Assembly (NCBI RefSeq): GCF_040807025.1
Contig: NC_090951.1
Span: forward strand, 18,138,573 to 18,202,572
DNA length: 64,000 nt
From: Struthio camelus
Taxonomy: Eukaryota > Chordata > Aves > Struthioniformes > Struthionidae
Direction of reading: 5' to 3'
The notes below the pieces were generated by a model, which worked only from the letters and a program-made list of their open reading frames with translations, searched no databases and was not told where the DNA came from. This document shows positions 49,621-63,400 of the stretch, piece after piece (position 1 is the stretch's first letter; each line of letters opens with the position of its first letter). The translations under genes and the position numbers were made by a program.

Positions 49621-51464
49621 CCCCAGAGAAACATACTGCTATGCATACAGTTGTATCCTAAGTATTTGTAATGCTTTAGCTTTTCTACCTAGCACAAAAT
49701 AAGTTTTATATACAGTACTTCAGTACACTCGCTGCAGAATTACTCAGATGCTCTACCCACTTGGAGAGAGGGCCAGCACAGAACGATCTAACATACATAC
49801 TTGCCTTTAAAACTTGTAGACAAATGTATTACCTCTTACATAAGGTCTGATTTTTTAACGAATGAGTCAATGAATGCAGGTGAGTGCAATGGCAGACCCA
49901 CTATCCACATGCAACAAGCAGCACCAAAAGACCTTCAGTCACCATAGACTTCTTTCCCATCTGTCCGAAGTACAGCCTTTGGCCACTTCCCATGCTCTCC
50001 TCTTGAAACATATCAAGAAAATAATATTTTTCCCCCCCCCAAAACAGAAGTGGATCAAGATCCTGTTCCTGGCTTTGCCTTGGGCCTCCAAGAGCCTATG
50101 AACATCAGCGTTTTCTCACTCAAGCTACCTGCAGCAAGACCTGGCCTTTTAGGAAAAAAAGTGAAAGGCAAACACTTCCCAGAGGCCTCAGGATATGAGG
50201 CAGGAAGCAGAGTCAATAGTCCAGCTTTCACATGGTGCCAGCCGTGGTCAGCAAAACATACATATATTGAAGCGATCTCAGCAGCACCATGCTGATTTTC
50301 ACCCTTGGGCTGCTTGGCCCTGTTTTCTCTGAAGCATACTCACCCAAGTGAATATTTGAGTGGGCACTGCTTTAAGCTACTCCAAGAACTAAGGATCTGT
50401 TGGATATTCATTTTTCATCCCCTGTCCCCAGAGATTATTTAGGCATGTTTGATGAAACTAATACAGCACACCAACAAACAAACCTCCCTACTCAAAAAAC
50501 TCAACCCTCTGCCACATGCCAAGCAAGAATAAAGGAGACAAAGGTTGGTTCTCCCACAGGGTTTTATTTTTCACTTTTTTTTTTTTAAAAGAAAAAGTTA
50601 GGCCCCTTTGATCATCATCTTGGACAGAACGCTAGCCTTGTGCTGGTGATGTAACACTGGCCTCTTTCACAGAAGGAAAACTTGCATTGATGATTCCTTC
50701 TTATTGGGAAGAGGTTTTTAAACAAGTGAAATAGGTTATTGTATTTATTTTATTACTTCTTGAAAAAGTACATATTCCAGCTACGGTAAGTGGCATTCCC
50801 AGCTACAGTAATCATAACCACTCAAAGAGGATAAGCACTATGCAGATACAGTAAGCACTAATTTATGCATTTTTGGAATACCTGAATTATTTCCAAATCA
50901 TTGTGCATATCTCTACTCAATATATTCTTTGCCTACTCTCCTTTCATAAAAGGAAACCAGAAGCAATCCTGTGCTCCCTGCCTCTTGCCCAGTTGTGGGG
51001 GCATCCCACAGGAGCAGATCTGTAACCCAGAGCTAAACAGTTTTCCACATTCAAGTGTGTTTGATCACAGCTCAGGCATTCTGGCCTGCCTCAATTCCAG
51101 GAGGAGCCCAGCCCTCCACCTTCTACAGAAGTCACATTTACAGGAAGAAAACCTCTCCAGTTCTGTTTTGAGTGCCCAATCCAAAATCTTTACATAGTCC
51201 ATTCTCGAGCACACTCCTTGCTGAGGTCAAGAGGAGGTCTGGCTTTGGCCTGGGAAAGACATGTCCAACAGCTAGCAAATGAAGTAACACATGAGTTTAA
51301 AGGGGCCACGAAAGAATAAGTTGTGAAAACATAGTCAATCCCTGACTTCTAGTCCTAAAAAACATTGGCAATATATAAAATATTTTTTAGATGAGGTTTT
51401 ATTCCATTTTAAGACTATTGGTGTGAAAGATCTGGGCAATCCATGCCCTTACTTGCCTACTTTT
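49621..51464. other. Non-coding sequence with C9A4 and T12 runs
   Basis: C9A4 lies at 50032-50044 and T12 at 50575-50586. The interval 49900-51200 is a little GC-richer and holds several short plus-strand frames (60-98 codons) with no motif. No gene is supported. Confidence 0.45.
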
Positions 51465-51565
51465 GCTGTTAGAAAGATTTTCCTGATGTTTAACCTAAAT
51501 CTTCCTAGCTCCCCTTCAAACTCATTACTATTTCTCCTGTTCCCAGTGGAAATGGATCAGTGGCA
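51465..51565 (-). repeat. CR1 LINE fragment, antisense
   Basis: GTTAGAAAGATTTTCCTGATG, TTTAACCTAAATCTTCCTAGC, CCTTCAAACTCATTAC and TTCTCCTGTTCCCAGTGGAAA match in order the antisense of the CR1 3' untranslated/3' ORF2 region ('taagaaagttttcctaatgtccaacctaaatctcccttgctgcaatttaagcccattgcttcttgtcctatcctcagtgga'). The element therefore reads on the minus strand. A worn continuation may reach about 51715 (CAGATGTAAAGACTGCTGA versus 'tgtacttgaagactgttatca'). The diagnostic CR1 3' terminal octamer repeat is not seen. Confidence 0.75.
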
Positions 51566-52412
51566 GTTTCCTTGGTTACACAGTGCCATGAATAAACCCA
51601 CAGTCTCTTATCTGAGCCATATTTCTGATTAGCAAAGTGCTCTGCACTGGGCAAATTCTCTCATGGCTCTTAGAAGAGTTTGATCTACCATTTTCAGATG
51701 TAAAGACTGCTGAAAAATAGAAATCCCATGCTGTTGGAAGCAATAAACATCAAAAGTTTTCACCAACTCTATTTCACATTTCTGTTAACTTTTTAACACT
51801 AAGACTAAATAAAGAACCATACATAAAACAAGTAGAGGAGGTGCCAGAACTCCTCTGAAATCCCTGAGAGAAATGGTGTCTGGGCCATTGCAATCATGTA
51901 TGTCATCAAGGCACAAAATAGAAGGTTTGGGGACAGACCAGATAAGACAACATACTGTGTTCAAGCCACACATGGTTACCTTCTATGTGGAAATTTAGAA
52001 TTCACCACCTGAAAGCCCTAATCTGTAACCTAGGCTCCTATAGTACAAGTTAGATACTATTTGGAATGCCTGTATATTGCACTGTTGTACTATAGCCTTT
52101 TTATCCCCAAATTGTGTGCATATATATTTTCCTACCTTATAAGTATGGGATGGGAATTCAGGAATTTTTATATAAAAGGAACAGGTACTGCCAAACCTTG
52201 ATGTACATGATTATGCAGGCTTTACTGCTCTGAGTAGCCCAGTCATATCACACACTAGAGAAAGAGGAAAAAAGCTTCTAGCATAGACAGAAGCTATGTT
52301 CTTACTTTAGCTTTGACTCTGGATCCACCAAAGCAACATTGCTCATCTGCCTATTTTCGAAAAGTTTAGTTTCCAGAGCTCTGCAGTGAAATGAGAATAC
52401 TAGGTTGGGGTG
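51566..52412. other. Non-coding sequence, possible CR1 remainder
   Basis: The first 150 bases may be the degraded continuation of the CR1 fragment. Beyond that nothing is recognised. Confidence 0.4.
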
Positions 52413-52430
52413 TTTTTTTTTTTTTTTTTT
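52413..52430 (+). repeat. T18 homopolymer
   Basis: Eighteen thymines, the longest homopolymer in the window. It may mark the start of a minus-strand retroposed tail, but no element is recognised beside it. Confidence 0.9.
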
Positions 52431-55400
52431 AAATTATAAGAGAAAGGCTTTTAAGTTTCAAGCACGTGAAGAGAACACACTGAAATGTAACCCCGAAATG
52501 CTCAAGGGACAAATAAAAAGGATAATAATCCTCATATACAGAATTATGCATTATATAATTTGTGTCCATATGTAAAGGTAAGTGCATATGTTACATAAGT
52601 GTATATATGCATATAAGCTCTTGTGATTTGAAAGTTAATTTCACAACTTTTGAGTCATGATTCATGAGTTCGGAATTCCTAAAGCTGATAATGATAGAGC
52701 TTGTCAGCCAGTACAGCTGATGCAGCACAGAGATGGAGATAAGTTGTGAAAAGGTCTGGCACAGCTTACTTCCCTGCAGGACTGTGGGACTAGAAAACGA
52801 GTCATGGCTTGGCAGTGGTGTGATCTTGGAGAAGTCACACTTTATGCTGCCCATAAACCTCAAGTCCACAGGTAATTCCATAGCTCTGAAGTATTTAAGT
52901 AGAAACAATTTCCAGCCGTTCAAAAGATTTTAACAGCTTTTTTTGTTTTTAGTAGATTTATCAGATAAGTTTGGGGTTCTGTGCAATTGGGACAACTTGC
53001 TAACAGGAAAGAGATATAAGGGTCCACAACACCTACTATGCATTCAAATATAGCCAAAAATACTATCAACTTCCTAAAATTAAAAACTGAAGAATCTGTC
53101 ATCTCTACATGAGGAAAATTGGATTTTGTGTCCACCTTCCAGACACAGTTTCCAAGCCCACATAATCTTTTTGTCCAAGCCGCCAAGAAAAAAATCAGTC
53201 ACCTTGCATATATATTTTCTGTGTGCACCTATTAGTAGGAAACGTTCTCTAGAACCTCTTCCATCTCCACGCTGTGGAGTCACTTTCCTTTTCTGCTCAT
53301 CTTTAGCATGAAAGCATGAAATCATGAGAGTTCAGGCTGAGGTATTTGCCAAGGGCGACAGCGCTAAGCCACACAGGCTTCCGGCTCAACAAAAGAAACA
53401 AGGCAGAAAAAGTGGTCAGCCAGCAGAGAGAAGGTGGAAGTAGTAACACTACAGCCTCTGACAGCAGGAGGTTTAAAGACCACCTATAGAAGGAAGTACA
53501 AACGCTGCTCCCTAAAGGGGGTGATTGAGAGGGGTTGGGTGGTGCAGAAATCAAGCAAGTTTTAAGCTCTTTCTCTGCACAGAGAATTTTAGAGGATTTT
53601 TGATATCTGCAAGCTCTTTGATCTGTTTGTTGTAAAGATTCAGGTCATGGAGTCAGGTGGATCTCATCCAAAGTTGCAGAATATCCTTAAGGACAATTGC
53701 TAGAAAAGGAAACATTTAAGCATCTGCTTAATATTAAATATCAACATGCAATTAAGTTCCACTTACTTTAGTGGTGCTATAGTGATCTGACTTGCAATTT
53801 ACATAGTTACAGGCCTGCATTAACAAGAAAATTAATAGCCAAGGCAGATATGTTATTGCTACTCTATTCCTCTGGGCCTCTGTATAATTTACCTAACAAA
53901 TTGTAAGTTTTAGGCACTGAAATAGCAAGGCATAATGGATTGAGTTGCAAACTGAACTTCAAACTGTGCTTCTTTCAGCGTGGATTAAGATAGAACCACA
54001 TAAATGTAACCCAGCATAGAATATTCTCTGCTGTTACTTGTCTCAGCACACAGAGCATGTAAAGAGAAATGTTATGTCCAAAGGCAATGCATAAACCAAA
54101 GTTTAGTCATGTTCTGGACATCTTAATTTTTGCATGCACATCCCTTCAATGTCATGGCTCTTTACAACAAAATGCAGGCGACAGCATAACAGTATTCAGA
54201 AGAGCGTTAGTGATCAATGAAGCCTTACAGCTAAAAACCTTCTGTGACAAAAAAATTAAAAAGCTTACTCTAATTCTAATAAAATTATCAAAGTCATTTT
54301 ATATGCTTTACAAAAATGGAAAAACAACATTTCATAAGTCAACTGAGAGCAGAGTGGGCCCTAGTCCAAGGATACCTGTCTTTCCTCTGGAATTCATTGT
54401 TTGTTCCGTTAGCCCAGCAGCGTTTCTGCCTCTGTGCTTGCAGGTTGCTTATTTTGACCTTGTCTAGTGCTATAATTAGGAAAGGTCCTTGTCTTCCTCC
54501 CCAGCGCTTCCACCACACTGTTACAGCCCCACTGTTGCCCCTATGTCTTTTGAAGCTGATGCTCTATTCTACTTCCCAGCAGGGAATGATTTCCATACCC
54601 TCACAAGCTTTTTAGAATACTCATTATTCAAAGCAGATCAAAACCATTAAGATTAAGAAAAATCTCTTCCGCCTCTAGCCCAGCAGAAGTGAAACATAGC
54701 TCCTGTAAAGAAACTGTTTTCCACTTCTGCAGAGATACATTTAATGGCAAGGCTATTTTATGACTTCATAATATTAACAGCATTCCTAACTTAAGAGTAT
54801 ACTTCCCAAACCATCATAGTCCTCCACTCACCTAACTGGGAAATACTACACCATGTTCTAGTTAAATACCAAAAGAAATGGGCATTGGATTGCTTTTACT
54901 CACTGCGTGGCACTGCAAGCAAGAGGGCACTTCAAATAAGTGAATACTTGGCCCTCCTTTCTTTAGCACAGGGGAAAACTAGAATCCTAAACCATATGAA
55001 CAAAGTTTGAAACCTTGAGCTAAACTTCTCTTTCCAGGTTTTACTAGGAAACTTTGAAAGACTTCCTGATGTTTTCTGGAATAACATATAGTGAGGAAGT
55101 ACCATACAAAGCTGTCACTTAGACTTGGAAATAAACTGAATAAGGACTAGCAAACTTATTTTAAAATAATTGGATGCATTTCTGAAAGTTGCAGGTTAAG
55201 AACAAAGACTACTGAGGTGTCTAGGTCAGAGTTTCAGCTCTGTCAGTGGCAGGCAGTTAGAAGCCCAAGAAGGATCACCATTTAAAGAGAGATTAAACTT
55301 AATGTTTTAAAATATCATGTTCAAAAACACATGTGCATGCTCTTCTGTACATACACACAGTTGCAGGTGGTATCTGTTAAGGCTTAGGTCACAGTCTGAT

Positions 55401-56639
55401 GTGAAAAGGAGGCTTTTCATTTACCAACTCTTTGCATAGCAAGTTTGTGCAAATGATTAAGGAGAAAGAAAGCCTCAATCTATGTTCTCCCCACGATAAC
55501 ATCAGTGGGAGTTGGGCCAGTATTTGGGCATATTCATTGGTCTATTTTTTCCACAGTGAAATCTTAAACCAGAGCAATACAGAACTGTTAATTTAACAAG
55601 CCTTGAAGAGTGCCCTGAACAGAAAACAGATATCTAACTAGTTAACCATAGTAGATTCTTGATCTTATAACACTAATGGATGGAGAAAACTTTTTTAGTC
55701 CAGCTATTGTTTTTAATTCTCTGTAGTTTTTGCACATGCATAATCTTGCAGTGCTAGTGTTTGAAACTTTGTTTGACCTCCTTTTGTCTCCAGCTCATAA
55801 AGGGAATGATGTTCATCTACAAATGCCCAGCAGAGAATTTTTCTATCTGAGGGAAATTCATTATCATGCAACTGTGCAACCACTAGGGCCTGTGCTTCTG
55901 TGCCACAACTCCTGCAAGAGGGAAGGAGACTGAACTTCACTAAATTATTAAATTCTGTGAAAGAATGTTTGTCTGCAAGCAAGACTGCATTCCTGTCAGA
56001 TACCTAAAACATTTCATGGAAAACCCTCAGGTTTCCAGATGAGCACTGTGGATTGCTCTCTAGTTTTAGGTTGGCCTTGGATGGAATAGCCAGGTATGAA
56101 ACTCTGAGTCAGAAGTCACTGGATAGAAGTTCTGGAAATGGTCAATTCCTGCTTCTCTGACTTCAAGTTTAACTCTTCCTCATCACTGAATACTCATAAC
56201 AGCCACCTCTGCTAACCTAGTAGAGTAGAGCTCTGCCAAGCTTGGATTTGGTATCGCATGCACACACTTAGCTGTCAGCTAAGGATCAGGAATTCCCCTT
56301 CCTCAGCAGGAGCAGGGTTAGATCCAGAGGCTAAGTGTTGGCAAAAAGGCAGCACATCAGCTTTCCCAGGAGTACATTCTAGTCACACAACACATGATAC
56401 ATTCAGGGAAAAGCCAATGGTGAAAAGCATTTTATAATGTATTCAGTAGATCAGTGATTTTTTTCATCCATCCAGTTACCAACATTCAAAATCATTACTG
56501 TTTTCTTTTTTTAAAAACTTCTGATTAAAATGAGTTTTATTCTGTGACTGAAGTGTAATTATTAAGCCATGATGTCTTTCTTTAAAACCAATTTTAAACC
56601 AAGGATCATGTACCACTGCCACTTATGTAAGGTTGCTCA
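52431..56639. other. Non-coding sequence
   Basis: No supported gene. A 132-codon frame (54069-54467) overlaps a second frame and lacks motifs. TATTTGCCAAGGGCGACAGC near 53342-53362 could be a worn MIR core, and ACATCAGTGGGAGTTGGGCCAG near 55499-55520 could be a worn amniote 'ttcaatgggag' repeat. Both are too short to call. Confidence 0.45.
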
Positions 56640-57440
56640 TAATTGCTCCATGCAATGCTTTGATTAATTAAATCACACTAGAGATTGTTTCTTAGTAACA
56701 CCTGGTACACTCTTTGTTGTTGGCATTCATTAAAACACTGTGTTTCATGCTGCAAAGCAGCATGAAAGGATATTAATCAGCTAAATTGCCATTAAGAGTC
56801 ATATCAATATTTGCTGCATACTGATTGTTTTTCTAAATCTTCCACAAAGGACATTTCACTGAAATCTCAGGTTGGTAACTAACCATATGACAGTGAACCC
56901 AAATTAAAATGTTTTATTTTATCTTTGGAAAAAAGAAAAAAATTCCCCCAAACAACAAAAACCAATCCACAAAGTACCTAAAAATACTAAAGGCAAATTG
57001 GCAGGGTGGAGGGGGAGGTGACTGGTCTGCTACTTTAAGACTAGGAGTGGCATGTAGAATAAACTGAACTTAATGTGCAGAAGATCAGAAAACAATAGAA
57101 ACTCTCATTAATGTCTGTACTGTTCCCCAAACAGAAAAGTCTCCACTTTGTAAGGCAACATTGGTAATTAGGTTCAATTTCAGAGCCTGAGCTGAAAAAA
57201 GTGCCCAGGGAATCAAATGTTACTTTTCATTAATAACTGAATCAGAAAATGTATCTAAATATTCTTGTTGCTAGCAACATTCTGTTTATATATGACCAGC
57301 AAACACATTGATAAGTTGAAGGTGAGCCAGTAAGGAGAGCAGCTGTAACACTAGTTACTTTTAGCTGCTACAGTTTGTTCTTAGACTCCCGCTTCATTTA
57401 GGTCCAACGTACACTTAAACAATTGTTTATGGAGGATATC
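56640..57440. promoter_or_regulatory. Candidate conserved element with hairpin and X-box-like site
   Basis: AT-rich sequence with many homeodomain-like words (GATTAATTAAAT, ATTAATCAGCTAAATTG, CATTAATAACTG, CAATTGTTTATGG). It carries a perfect 11-bp inverted repeat at 56743-56767 around an AAA loop, and a perfect 12-bp palindrome GTTGCTAGCAAC at 57267-57278 that resembles an RFX X-box. The composition differs little from neighbours. The call rests on texture and these motifs, not on conservation data. Confidence 0.25.
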
Positions 57441-60400
57441 TACAGATGTTACACACTTTGTCATAAAGCACAGAATGTCATCTCAGCTTTCTCATACTCT
57501 TCAATATATATTATCAGGGATTTTACAGATCTAGATCATGCTTTTTCCAGAGTTGGCTCTTGGCTATAAGACATATCTGCAGCAGCGAGTAGAGAGCTAG
57601 AATTATGCTTTCTGCGGTCAATCAGCACATACCACTGACACTCAGGCACATACTATGGAAACAAAATTTGTTCCGAGCCATTTCCTCCCCCTAATTATAA
57701 AGTTTAATGGGGGAGGGGGGTGGAATGGAGGAAGACACCTGTCAGCCAACCTGCCTTTTGAAACATATCAATTATTGAGCAGTTGAGATCTTTTGTGATC
57801 CAGGGGTCTATCTTCTATAGCATATAAAATAGTCCAGTGAAAGTATTCTCCAGTATCCTGCATCCCATCATAGTAAAGTTAATCATTTGTACATGTATGC
57901 AGTCAAAAATTGATTACACAATTTCATTTCTCATTTGTGCTTGTTATGGACACACTTGGGTTATTTTTACTGTGTTGCATCTTCTCTTCAGCCTGAGCAC
58001 TGTCAAGACCTGCATGCTGATCAGCAATTCCATCAACTGAGACTTTGTTTCCCCCAAAGAACAGCATTTGCCTCTCTCCACAAGAGGTCCACTGCTGCTG
58101 TCCAGACTTGAAACCTGTCTCTGCTGAATCTGCAACGAGTCTCCCATCCCTCTCATGGAAAGAAAGGGAACAAAAATCCTAAGTCTCTGGAAGTGAGCAA
58201 GCACATTTCCCTTTCCCAAGGGGTTCCCACCTCAAGCATGGAGCTACCTGCAGATCCACATCACCTCACTACCACTACTGTGGTACTGAAGACAGTTCTG
58301 AGATGGACATGACTAGATGAGATCCCACAAGCTAGAATAAGGCCAAGGCAAGATGGATTTTTTTCCCCCCCTAAATGAATTATACCCTGGTTTATCTAAC
58401 ATCCTATCTCTAGGTTCTTCTTCCACAGTATCTGCTATAGCCCAAAACCATTCTTACCCTCCAGGAAATAGTACTCTCTTCCTGATCCTTTTCTTTAGGC
58501 TTAGAGTTATGTTTTGTTTCTTTGAAATAAGACTTAAAGAAGTTTACACTGTAGTGAGGAAGTCTTTCAGGCACATTCTCAGTAGGTTTTAAGTATATTT
58601 TTTTAGAGTTGTTTAGTCTTGAAGGCTTTACACACATGCTTTATAAGACTACAGCAAACATAATAAACGTAGCCCCAACTCAGAAAAACAAAGGGGTGAT
58701 AGTTTGGCACTGCCCAAGTCCAGTGTTCCCAAACTTTTCACTTTGCCAGGAAGAATCCCATTTGCTACCCTTCACAGATCACTGTGACAGTCATCATTTT
58801 CTGTGTCTTTCCTTGGTCACGAGTCAAAAGAAACAGCCTAGCTTGCAAAAATAGGTTACTATTTTGCTAGATGATTTCTGTTCAGGTTGATCTTGGAAAA
58901 TGTATTCATTTTCTGGTATTTATAAAAATTGCACAAACCACCAAAGCATCTTGCATAATAAAATAGAAATAACACAGACAACATGAGAGGCTTATAGAAA
59001 CCGTGCAGGAAATACATATCTTCATAGCACTTTCTGCTGACTTTTCTTGTATATATCAGTTTGTTCTACCTGGCTGTCTGCAACAAGAAACATAATCACT
59101 AAATGATTGGGCGTGCTTGAATTAGAGCTTGTAATTTGTCCTGCTGAAAAATGTGATTGTACTTTTATGAACCATAGCAAACACTGAAATTTTGCCCTAA
59201 TGTGCAAGTTCATTCCAAGAACTTCTGCTACTGTTACAAGGAAAATATTTTGAAATGACTACAAGTTTCTGCCACATTTCTACTCCAGCTAAAAACAAAA
59301 AAAAATTTCTTGTGCAGAGGGCTACAAACGATTAAGTAATCATTCAAGTCCCTCAAAGCATAAGGGTGCCTAATTGTAGATAAGGAAATCTCTTATCAGG
59401 TAAGAGAACCAAGTTTTAGTCATTAATTCTGATCTCTAGTGTTCCACATGCAACAGCAGCTATTATATTTGGGTTGAAAATAGAGAGGCACAAGGTCTGC
59501 CTGTGTGCACCTGCTCTGTAAGACACCTACCACACAATTACACAACTCTCCCAGGTATTCTTTCCTTTGAGACAATATTTCCGGCGACATGGTTAGTGTG
59601 CAACCCAGTGGAAGCTGTAACATGGCACACAGCAGCAGAAAGATTATGCTACACATTTCATGTCATCCAGCTTTCCCTTTTCAGCATTTCTCAAGGATGC
59701 TACCAGTGGATCTTTTCCACAAGGCCCATTATGAGCAGATATGCAAGCTGGGGAACCCCTCATTGCAGCGGGGTTACGTCAGACGGATTCTGGTAGGTTT
59801 GTATCTACCTGCCCGGGGCTAGAACAGGAGTAAAGGAGGCATCCTCAGATGCTCTTGGAAAGCTCACCTTCGCTCATTTTATGGTAGCATTTACAAAACC
59901 CAGCCTCTCTGAGCTCCTGCAGTCATTCATCATCTCCACGTTTTATATCCAAATTAGTTAGTGGTCTAACTGGTTAATGTACGTAAAAAGTGATCCATTA
60001 GATAATTGTAAGGCTCTGGACAAAGCACATGTAGAAAAAAAATCTGAACTAAAAAAGGGGGAGAAAACTGCTTTGAAATGCTTTAACCTTCACTTATTTA
60101 TGGCTCTGCACTGCCCAGGGCTGTTAATAGCCATTATAAAGCAACAATGGCTTGCATTTATTGACAGGGAGATTATTGCTTCTAGTTTTTCTTATTATCC
60201 CCTATACCACAAATGAGTAAATCACAACCAGCCAAACCAAGGTTAAAAATCAAGATGCATTTTAACAAGATTCTGAAAAAATTAAAAATAACTTTCCATC
60301 TATGGAAAAAGAGTTGTTAATTCGCTGAATTTTGTGGATTCCATGAACTGATAAGCTCTGCAGCTCAGGCAACTCCGAAATTAAATTAGGTTTCAGAAAT

Positions 60401-63400
60401 GAATATTTCATCTTTAAGATACTGTTGCTTGGAGACCTGGGAAAGGAAGGGTGATTTAACACCAAGACATAGGAGTTAGTTACAAGGGGCATCGTTTTCC
60501 ACTCCAACAGGCTCCGGAACATACCATAAAATGCCCAGAACAAAACACTATATCATGAATGTAAAAGAATGCATGTTGCACACTATTTTATGTGAAAAAA
60601 ACATCCTTTTTAGCCTACTTGCTTCCAGCTCAAGCAGTTAGTTTTAACACCAACTAGATAATAAAAAATAAAGCATAAATGGACAATTAGAGAAGTTGCT
60701 CAAGTCAAACTTCTTTTAACTCTTCAGTGAAATCTCTTCAGCTTCCTTCTTTACCGTTTCTTTTAGTCTCAGTTTTCAACTACTCCCATTGTTTCCAGAG
60801 CTCAAATTAAAGCATTCTGGCATCACTGTATGCTTACTATACACAGATTACAGTCTTTGAGTCTCCACTTCCCTAAACTGCATTACAGCTAAAGAATTAG
60901 GGTGCAAGTTCATGGTTTATAGGCATGTCAAAAAGAGATGAAAAATCTTCTGAGTAACCAGATAAGAAAAGAATAAACATTTTACTGGCATCATCCCATA
61001 CCCTGGAAAATAAATGCACGTGGAATACCTTGCCTTTGTTGTCAGCTTTAAACTTTGGTCTTCCAGTTAGTGATCCTTACAAAGCCGCTGTAATTTTGCT
61101 TTTGGTTTGCAGGACACAATAGCACATTTTAAACACAAATAGGCAATAACAGACAGCTACTTTCCTGTGAATAATTTGTGCTCGCTGTATAATGTTGAGG
61201 GTAACCACCTTTTCAAAAAAAAATGGGGAGGAGGGAGAGCCTTTTAAAGATTTACTGTTCTTTGCCATACATGTGAACATTAGGCTAGGAGGTTGATAAG
61301 CTATCTACTCACAAAGTGAGTGTCATCTTACAGGGTGAGTTTGATTGTGGAATCAATCTTAGCTATCTAACTACATCATTTAAAAAAGAAATTGAAGAAG
61401 GGGGGCAGGAGGCAAAGGCAAGCACTTCTAAATTTAGAATAGTGTGCTTCAGAAGTCTTAAGGAGATAGAAGTGAATGCCTGCATTAATGGGAATATGTT
61501 GTTTCCATAGTGCAAATGTAATGAACTGATCACACAAGATAAGGCAGTCTCTTGGAATAAATGACAAACAGTATTTTTTCCTGGCAGAAGGCAACTTAAT
61601 TTTTACAAAATAAGATTTCAGCTGAAAAGGATTCAGGGATCAATACTGATGTGTGCATTTGCGTGTACATTAGAAATCTCATAATATTTTTCCCTTCTCT
61701 AAATTACTGCATTTAAGTTCCTCTGGGAACATGACCATTTTCAGTCTATTTTATCCCCACCTTAGACTCCAATTTTAGTTCTTCCAAAATGGGTCCCAAC
61801 CCCTCTGCAGTCACTGCTGCTTGCATTCTGTGCCATATTTTATATATGTAGGTCTGTGTGCTGTATATGTATGGCACTATCCTTCCTGGAGATATTAGGG
61901 AAGGGAAGTTTAAGACTTTTCAAAGTAAGCTATAAGTATTAGTGAAACAAAGGCAGGATACTCTATTTGTTCAATACGACTTCATACAACCAAAAGCCAG
62001 ATTAAATGCAGAAGTACAATCTCTAGGAACAGCCATAGCAGAAATGTCTGATCAGACTCTGCTATCTTTACTCGGGTGGCTCTGCTGTCCATCTGATACA
62101 GATATCAAAATCTGGGGAGGGGTGGGTGCATGGCCTTTTTATATATATATTTATGTTACATATCTATTTAAACAAACATACTCTGCACAGCTGAACCAGC
62201 CTAGTTTTAACTTAATTAACGAGAGGTGTGGCTAATAAAACACCCACAATCTATAAAATGGGCAGAGTCCAATCTCCAAACCCAGACTACTGTAATATGT
62301 CAACAAAAACAGCTGAAGACTCAGTTCTAGCATTAGGTAAAACAGACTGTATCGAAACCAGCTGTCTCAGGGAACCCAGATGGGATCTGTCAGTGCTTCA
62401 TTCCTATTATTTTCTTCTGCTGAAAACTGATAGGCAACCCCAGGTGAAAAGTGACCCCATATAATTCTACCTAATCTCAGCCCTAATAAGGCTATTAGAA
62501 CGAAGTATAGTTTATGCTTTTCTCAGTTTCAAGTATCAGGGCAAATTGCAAATCAATACACATTTTTAATAATCATCCACAAGTAAAATAAATCCTCTAG
62601 CAATTCTATTTAGTTTTCACTCTATTCCTTTTTTTTCCACTGATCTAGAAAGAATTTTATTATAAATAGAAACCCAGGCAAGAAAGTCTATTATGGGGGC
62701 TTCTGATATTCATCTCTTTACCGTGAACCATTGAAGCCACTAAAAATTACTGTAGGTAGTCAGTATTCAGCCTTACTTTGATACCACCCTTGGGGATGTG
62801 CAGTAGCGTAATGGGTTACAACTCTTCCCTCCGATACGTCTTTATAATTGGAGATTTGACAGTGTAACTATTTCATAATATATTTTTACTGCCATACTAT
62901 TCTTACTTCTAGCAGTTTATGAATTACGTACTGCTCACACTATTGTGTCCATACTAACTTCAGCTTATAAAAACAGGCTGTTAACTACTGTTTGATTACT
63001 ATTCATCCAGTAATTTATTCACCAAGCTAAAATATGATTGATTTCCAGCTCAAAGCCCATCCGACTACATAGGCCAGCTCAAGCCCACCAGACTTCCAGA
63101 CTCAGCAGCACAGCTCATTGCCCACTAGAAATCAACAGTAGAACTCATCGATTTCAGCAAGACATGGTCAGCTGCTTTATAACTCACACCGTTTTTATAC
63201 ATGAAGAGTATACTTATACTGCTCATTGAAGTGTTAGTTAACATCCAGGTCTGCCCTTCAATTCTTCAGCTAGGTAGCAATCAAATAATCACAGGCACAC
63301 AGTAGAAAATAGCATTGAATTTACTCTGCAAAACCATAAATGAGAACACAAGGATATTTTTAATTAACATCATAATATGACAACTGCTAGCGCTTTTACA

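Noticed and set aside
53335..53400. TATTTGCCAAGGGCGACAGC as a MIR core
   Set aside because: Too short, and the downstream blocks do not follow the family order.
54069..54467. 132-codon plus-strand frame
   Set aside because: It overlaps a second frame in another phase, has no domain pattern, and sits in otherwise ordinary non-coding sequence.
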